Part shown: positions 58,566 to 64,000 of the stretch, in pieces
Layout of the letters: each line of letters begins with the position of its first letter
Position numbering within the stretch: position 1 is the stretch's first letter
Assembly: GCA_009667805.1 (NCBI GenBank)
Contig: CM019065.1
Location: forward strand, 16,566,952-16,630,951
Reading direction: 5' to 3'
Length of the DNA: 64,000 nucleotides
DNA from: Leptobrachium leishanense
Lineage: Eukaryota; Chordata; Amphibia; Anura; Megophryidae
Program-made: the position numbers and the translations under genes
The notes under the pieces: generated by a model
The model's input: only the letters and a program-made list of their open reading frames with translations
Told to the model about the DNA's origin: nothing
Database searches by the model: none

Positions 58566-58873
58566 CTGCTGTCCAGGGCTGCTATTAAAGATCTTGGGGC
58601 CTATTACTGAAACCATGGTCGAGGCAACCGTCCTTCAGCTGCACTTGACAGTAAACTAGTTAAAAATAAAACATTTTGCCTCCTCTCCTGCAGTGGCGAC
58701 TCTAGGAACAATATTTAGGGGGGGCACAGAAGATACCGCAGTCAAAACTGGGGGGGCACTAATAATTTTCACCACTAAATCATATCACTGAATAAATCTA
58801 AGGGCCCTATCACCTGGTGTGAGCTAAAACGCCATCACTAAAGGAAAAATTTTGTGCGAGTCGCTAAAACTTA

Positions 58874-59055
58874 CAGGGTTATTCAGAGAGAGGTGAAAAG
58901 CAGGAGAATGACAGGAGAATGGAAAATTCTTGGTCAAAATAGCCAAACCAGAAAAATTCTCTCAGTCATCTCACTTTCCAAATCGGCTATTTTGACCTAG
59001 AATTTTCCATTCTCCAATCATTCTCCTGCTTTTCACTGCTTTCTGAATAACCCAG
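58874..59055. mobile_element. MITE family M, copy 3 (3-bp TSD TTA)
   Basis: Ends CAGGGTTATTCAGAGAGAGG and TTCTGAATAACCCAG, flanked by TTA at 58871-58873 and 59056-59058. Its long internal inverted repeat carries TTGGTCAAAATAGCC against GGCTATTTTGACC. It is inserted in the left arm of the foldback element. Confidence 0.87.
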
Positions 59056-59584
59056 TTAGTGCCTGACGACCTACTAACAGATCACCTTGTCCGCGGTAGT
59101 CCATGAACAAGGTCATTTGGCGCACGCTAGGGAAACTCTAAGACCCAAGTTGAGACCCAGCGCTAATGCGGTTGTGTACAGGATAGAACTGTTTTTCTTT
59201 TCCATACCTATCCCCCGCCCTCACAAGCTTGAATATGAACACATCCAGTGAATAACCTCTCACCCCTGCATTATTAAAATCCTCCACGGTGGCCGTATCA
59301 TCCATGTTTTGATGCACACATATATTAAGGCTGATGGGCATTGCATGATAAATGCCACCCAGCAGCATGTAGAATCCTTACACTGCATTTAATAGATCCA
59401 AAAGGAAGGCCAGGTGAGCGACAACAATTTCCCTGCTGCAGCATAGCAATAATACATGTTTCAGGGCAAGACTTATTCACGTGTCCCTTTAAACATGGTC
59501 CACACAGTCACCTAATAATCAACTGCTTACATACTATGAATAACCCCCAGCATAAAATGTGGCAATATATTAGAATTAGGAATA

Positions 59585-61216
59585 CAGTCATGGCCGAAAT
59601 TGTTGGCACCCCAGACATTTTTCCAGAAAATCAAGTATTTCACACAGAAAAGTATTGCAGTAACACATGTTTTGCTATACACATGTTTATTCCCTTTGTG
59701 TGTATTGGAACAAAACAAAAAAAGGGAGGAAAAAAAGCAAATTGGACATAATGTCACACAAAACTCCAAAATGGACAGGACAAAATTATTGGCACCCTTT
59801 CAAAATTGTGGATAAATAAGATTGTTTCAAGCATGTGATGCTCCTGTAAACTCACCTGGGGCAAGTAACAGGTGTGGGCAATATAAAAATCACACCTGAA
59901 AGCAGATAAAAAGGAGAGAAGTTCACTTAGTCTTTTCATTGTGTGTTTGTGTGTGCCACACTAAGCATGGACAACAGAAAGAGGAGAAGAGAACTGTCTG
60001 AGGACTTGAGAACCAAAATTGTGGAAAAATATCAACAATCTCAAGGTTACAAGTCCATCTCCAGAGATCTAGATTTGCCTTTGTCCACAGTGCGCAACAT
60101 TATCAAGATGTTTGCAACCCATGGCACTGTAGCTAATCTCTCTGGGCGTGGACGGAAGAGAAAAATTGATGAAAGGTTGCAACGCAGGATAGTCCGGATG
60201 GTGGATAAGCAGCCCCAAACAAGTTCCAAAGAAATTCAAGCTGTCCTGCAGGCTCAGGGAGCATCAGTGTCAGTGCGAACCATCCGACATTTAAAAGAAA
60301 TGAAACGCTGTGGCAGGAGACCAGGAGGACCCCACTGCTGACACAGAGACCTAAAAAAGCAAGACTACAGTTTGCCAAAATGTACTTGAGTAAGCCAAAA
60401 TCCTTCTGGGAAAACGTCTTGTGGACAGATGAGACCAAGATAGAGCTTTTTGGTAAAGCACATCATTCTACTGTTTACCGAAAACGGAATGAGGCCTACA
60501 AAGAAAAAAACATAGTACCTACAGTGAAATATAGTGGAGGTTCAATGATGTGTTTGGGGTTGTTTTGCTGCCTCTGGCACTGGGTGCCTTGAATGTGTGC
60601 AAGGCATCATGAAATCTGAGGATTACCAAAGGATTTTGGTTTGCACTGTAGAGCCCAGTGTCAGAAAGCTGGGTTTGTGTCCGAGATCTTGGGTCTTCCA
60701 GCAGGACAATGACCCCAAACATACGTCAAAAGCACCCAGAAGTGGATGGCAACAAAGTGCTGGAGAGTTCTGAAGTGGCCAGCAATGAGTCCAGATCTAA
60801 ATCCCATTGAAGACCTGTGGAGAGATCTTAAAATTGCTGTTGGGAAAAGGCGCCATTCCAATAAGAGAGACCTGGAGCAGTTTGCAAAGGAAGAGTGGTC
60901 CAAAATTCCGGGTGAGAGGTGTAAGAAGCTTATTGATGGTTAAAGGAAGCGACTGATTTCAGTTATTTTTTCCAAAGGGTGTGCAACCAAGTATTAAGCT
61001 AAGGGTGCCAATAATTTTGTCCAGCCCATTTTTGGAGTATTGTGTGACATTATGTCCAATTTGCTTTTTTTCCTCCCTTTTTTTGTTTTGTTCCAATACA
61101 CACAAAGGGAATAAACATGTGTATAGCAAAACATGTGTTACTGTAATTCTTTTCTGTGAGAAATACTTGATTTTCTGGAAAAATTTCTGGGGTGCCAACA
61201 ATTTTGGACATGACTG
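59585..61216 (+). mobile_element. Tc1-like DNA transposon, complete ends, dead transposase
   Basis: The 1632-bp element starts CAGTCATGGCCGAAATTGTT and ends with the inverse AACAATTTTGGACATGACTG; both ends abut TA dinucleotides (59583-59584 and 61217-61218), the Tc1/mariner target. Inverted repeats extend further inward with TTTTCCAGAAAATCAAGTAT and ACATGTTTTGCTATACACAT, about 200 bp in total. It contains one transposase gene with frameshifts. It is inserted in the foldback element at 58801-61683. Confidence 0.95.
59967..60943 (+). pseudogene. Tc1-like transposase pseudogene (DD34E type)
   Basis: Starts MDNRKRRRELSEDLRTKIVE, with a paired helix-turn-helix N-terminus, a GRGRKRK AT-hook-like linker (about residue 65) and a second helix-turn-helix. 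Catalytic motifs follow in order: WTDETKIELFG (first Asp, about 60427), FQQDNDPKHTS (second Asp, about 60705) and SPDLNPIEDLW (Glu, about 60810), with 34 residues between second Asp and Glu as in Tc1. At least three frame changes, near 60325, 60560 and 60735, separate these blocks, so no full protein can be made. Catalytic residues themselves are intact, which indicates relatively recent inactivation. Confidence 0.93.
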
Positions 61217-62587
61217 TATGTGCATAAAGGGTACATTTATAATAGAGCTTACTGCAACAGCAGCGACATTGCTGACCATATCCATTACTATGGTGTATGG
61301 GGCCAAGAGAACACCTGTGCTGCATTCCTTTCAATTGCCTATTAATTTTGGACGAGGACCTAGTTTTTCTGGAGTTAGCACCAGGGTTGAGCAGTAGGTA
61401 AAATGTTGCAATTAGTGCACCTCAAAAAATTTAGCGCTGGCACCAAGTGATCTGTTAGCTGGAAAAGCGCTAGAGATCTCTAGCACTCCCCATGTTAAGT
61501 ATAGGACGCGGAAAGTACATTAAGCACGCGGTACAAATCGCTAATAGCAACGCGCTAAGTGATTTTTCCCATTTGTAGCGGGAAGCAAACGATCTGTTGG
61601 TCAGGCGCTAGACTCAATTAACCTGGCGCTAACGCAAAATCACGCCGACGCAAGGGTTAGCTCACACCAGGTAATAGTGCCCTAAATAAGTATATATAAA
61701 TAAGATTCCAAAACCCCAGAGTAATGTGACGCAATGAGTAATGTGATGCAATGATGCCTTTTTTGTTGTACTAACCTGATACTTAAATTCAATATATTTT
61801 ATTTGCTGCAATTCGGCAGTTTTCGCTGAATGTCTGATAGCTGCTTCAGCGACTCCACTTTTAGCAAATTACAGTGACCATTCGCTAAATAGGGAATTCA
61901 CCTTATTTTCGGAAAAATTAATTCCCCGAAATGTGACGGAAAGCAGAAGATCTACAGATCATTAGACCCTTTAGATTCTAACTTCCATAATAACCCCTAA
62001 AATGCCATAAACCCAGGGAAATACAATAAAAATAATAAACAATGTGGCATTTAGCTACCCCTTAACCCGTAAAATGCCATTCATCAAGGGAAAACATGAA
62101 ATGAATACACTGAGGCATGTAGTTTACCCATCAACCTGTAAAATGCCATTAATCAAGGAAAAACCAAATGTATACTGTAAGGGATGAAGCCTGCCCATTA
62201 ACCCTTAATATACAACTAAAACCAAGGCAATAACTAACGTAATACACAATGTAGTGTATAGTCTGAACATTAACCATTTCACTGCTGAGCCATTTCAACC
62301 CTGTGAAAATGTTTAAGTTTAAGTGCATGTTTTTATTTAATGTTTTATGACTTATACTTCACACTGAATATGGTCATGTTGGGTATCATTGGAAAGGCCA
62401 GAATCTGCCCTTTCGAATGACACCTAGTTCTTCCATATACGATGCATAGCAACGGAGATATGTTGGTCCGAAGACGTGTGGGAAGCTGGATGCTGATTTT
62501 TGGTGGGGGGGCACATGGGGGGGCAAGGAATAACCTAGGGGGCAATTGCCCCCCTTGCCCCCCTGTAGAGTCGCCTATGCTCTCCTG

Positions 62588-62732
62588 CTTACCTTATTTA
62601 ACAAGGCATGGATCACATCTCTGGACCTACAAAATGATAAGTGTTCCCTGTTGTGAGAGCATTTATTCTGCAACTCTTCAAGGTACAGTCCATTCTAATC
62701 ACTCCCTCAGGGATGTGCCAGAGTGCACTCAC
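62588..62732. other. Unique sequence between hAT-like element and minisatellite
   Basis: Pre-insertion host sequence. Joined across one CTCTCCTG copy it continues the sequence upstream of 58683. Nothing else is recognised. Confidence 0.5.
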
Positions 62733-63450
62733 AGTGGTAATTAATGGTATAGGAGTGACGCGTGTGGTAATTAATGGTATAGGAGTGACGCGTGTGGTAA
62801 TTAATGGTATAGGAGTGATGCATGTGGTAATTAATGGTATAGGAGTGATGCATGTGGTAATTAATGGTATAGGAGTGACGCGTGTGGTAATTAATGGTAT
62901 AGGAGTGACGCGTGTGGTAATTAATGGTATAGGAGTGACGCGTGTGGTAATTAATGGTATAGGAGGGCTGTGTGTGGTAATTAATGGTATAGGAGGGCTG
63001 TGTGTGGTAATTAATGGTATAGGAGTGATGCATGTGGTAATTAATGGTATAGGAGGGCTGTGTGTGGTAATTAATGGTATAGGAGGGCTGTGTGTGGTAA
63101 TTAATGGTATAGGAGGGCTGTGTGTGGTAATTAATGGTATAGGAGGGCTGTGTGTGGTAATTAATGGTATAGGAGCACTGTGTGTGGTAATAATTATTGG
63201 CAATTTGGTATAGAAATGCTGTGTGTGGTAATTCATGGTACAGAAGCGACATGTTTGGTAAATGGTATAAGAACGCTGTGTGTGGTAATTAATGCTATAG
63301 CGGCACCATGTGTGCTAATTATTGGTAAAGAAGCGCTGTGTGCGGTAATTAATGGTATAGCAGCCCTGTGTGTGGTAATTGTTGCTAGAGCAGCACTCTG
63401 TGTGGTAATTAATGTTATAGGAGGGCTGTGTGTGATAACTGTTGATATAG
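62733..63450. repeat. 30-bp minisatellite, block 4 (homogeneous)
   Basis: Positions 62733-63180 hold about 15 near-identical units GTGGTAATTAATGGTATAGG plus AGTGACGCGT, AGTGATGCAT or AGGGCTGTGT. The remainder is diverged. Unit length 30 keeps frames open on both strands (artefact). It is the youngest-looking block of this family. Confidence 0.95.
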
Positions 63451-63464
63451 CCTGCCTACAGCCT

Positions 63465-64000
63465 GCCTCTCACCTGTCTCCGACTGGATGACTTCCTGTT
63501 TTCTCAAGCTCAACCTCTCAAAAACTGAACTTCTTATCTTCCCACCCTCTAAGATCTCGATTCCTGCACCCATTTCCCTTCAGGTGAATGGTGCCACCAT
63601 TACTTCTACCTCTCAGGCTCGTTGCCCCGGAGTCCTCTTGGAGTCCAATCTATTCTTTACTCCTCACATTCAGTCTCTAACCAAATATTGCTACTTTCAC
63701 CTAAAAAAACATTGCACGCATCCGTCCCTTTCTTAATCCAGACTCTACTAAAATGCTTGTCTAAGCTCTTATTATCTCCCGCCTTGACTATTGCAACCTC
63801 CTTCTCTCTGGCCTTAAGAGATCCCAGATTATCCCTCTGCAGTCTGTTATGAACGCCTGTGACATGCTCATTCACCTCACCTCCTGCACCTCTCACACCT
63901 CACCTCTCTGTCAGTCTCTACACCAGTATTTCAAAATACTGGTGCTCACTCACAAAGCTCTCCATAACTGTGCCCCTGCCTACATCTCCTCCCTTATTAC
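63465..64000 (+). pseudogene. L2-type LINE reverse transcriptase fragment, runs off the window
   Basis: The + strand reads WMTSCFLKLNLSKTELLIFP, then VNGATITSTSQARCPGVLLE and FTPHIQSLTKYCYFHLK, then in another frame SRLDYCNLLLSGLKRSQIIP, LQSVMNACDML and FKILVLTHKALHNCAPAYIS. That is the order of the thumb and C-terminal region of L2-group reverse transcriptases. At least one frameshift (about 63720-63760) is present. It continues beyond 64000. Confidence 0.88.

Larger units (their letters stand above)
58801..61683. mobile_element. Foldback DNA element, family F copy 2
   Basis: Left end AGGGCCCTATCACCTGGTGT (then GAGCTAAAACG); right end the inverse, TTAGCTCACACCAGGTAATA then GTGCCCT at 61683. 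Subterminal words CAATTAACCTGGCGCTA and TGTTAAGTATAGGA relate it to the element at 26608-27857. Without its two insertions it would be about 1.1 kb. Confidence 0.75.
58691..62579. mobile_element. hAT-like element, 3.9 kb, perfect 8-bp TSD
   Basis: Left end CAGTGGCGACTCTAGGAACA followed by a G-rich GGGGGGGGCAC zone. The right end is its imperfect inverse (GCCCCCCTGTAGAGTCGCCTATG), sharing GGCGACTCTA exactly. Flanks are identical 8-mers CTCTCCTG at 58683-58690 and 62580-62587. No hAT transposase was recognised, so it is non-autonomous. Much of its length is later insertion: the foldback element 58801-61683, which itself contains a MITE (58874-59055) and a Tc1 element (59585-61216). The right part (61690-62480) is AT-rich with a TAAAATGCCATTAATCAAGG-type short repeat. 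Confidence 0.85.

Noticed and set aside
62641..63213. GVTRVVINGI frame
   Set aside because: 30-bp minisatellite translation on both strands.
63465..64000. Reverse transcriptase as part of a retron or diversity-generating system
   Set aside because: The motif order matches the C-terminal region of L2-type LINEs in vertebrates, and no accessory genes or template repeats are present.

Overview
The window is vertebrate nuclear DNA, most likely from a frog or other amphibian, carrying the 5' part of an ephrin-B3 gene (efnb3) on the + strand. Three coding exons are directly readable: signal peptide exon 3124-3242, main receptor-binding-domain exon 42396-42691 and the short exon 49853-49945. Splice phases agree (2, then 1, then 1) and all junctions are GT-AG. 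The later exons (membrane-proximal stalk, transmembrane segment, cytoplasmic tail with PDZ ligand) were not found and presumably lie beyond base 64000. The amphibian assignment is inference from the ephrin-B3 sequence together with repeat types I associate with amphibians (CR1 and L2 LINEs, abundant hAT, Tc1 and foldback DNA elements, Ty3/Gypsy). No bacterial, viral or CRISPR features are present.

Layout: 1-3123 is upstream sequence, with a CA-rich tract, a C/T tract and a 7-bp minisatellite just before the start codon. Intron 1 (3243-42395, about 39 kb) is mostly tandem repeats: ~140-bp, 38-bp, two 33-bp, 52-bp, telomere-like, ~220-320-bp, ~23-32-bp, 48-bp and 36-bp families. These are separated by DNA transposons, a CR1 LINE interrupted by a solo LTR, and a few unique stretches, one of which (24035-24175) looks like a conserved enhancer. 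Intron 2 (42692-49852) holds pyrimidine-rich minisatellites split by an L1/Tx1-like ORF1-only retroelement, and a second small array of the 48-bp unit from intron 1. Intron 3 (49946 to the end) holds a terminal-inverted-repeat family, a 30-bp minisatellite occurring as four separated blocks, a decayed Ty3/Gypsy element, a 3.9-kb hAT-like element with a perfect 8-bp target duplication that contains further nested elements (foldback, MITE, Tc1), and an L2 LINE fragment running off the end.

The only host gene seen is efnb3. Everything else is repeat or mobile DNA, and the main interest is the stratigraphy: several insertions can be ordered in time from their target-site duplications. Every long open frame outside the ephrin exons and transposon remnants is an artefact of tandem repetition. 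I see no novel protein-coding system; the most promising non-coding leads are the candidate enhancer, the phased array just inside intron 1 and the sharing of a 48-bp minisatellite between introns 1 and 2.
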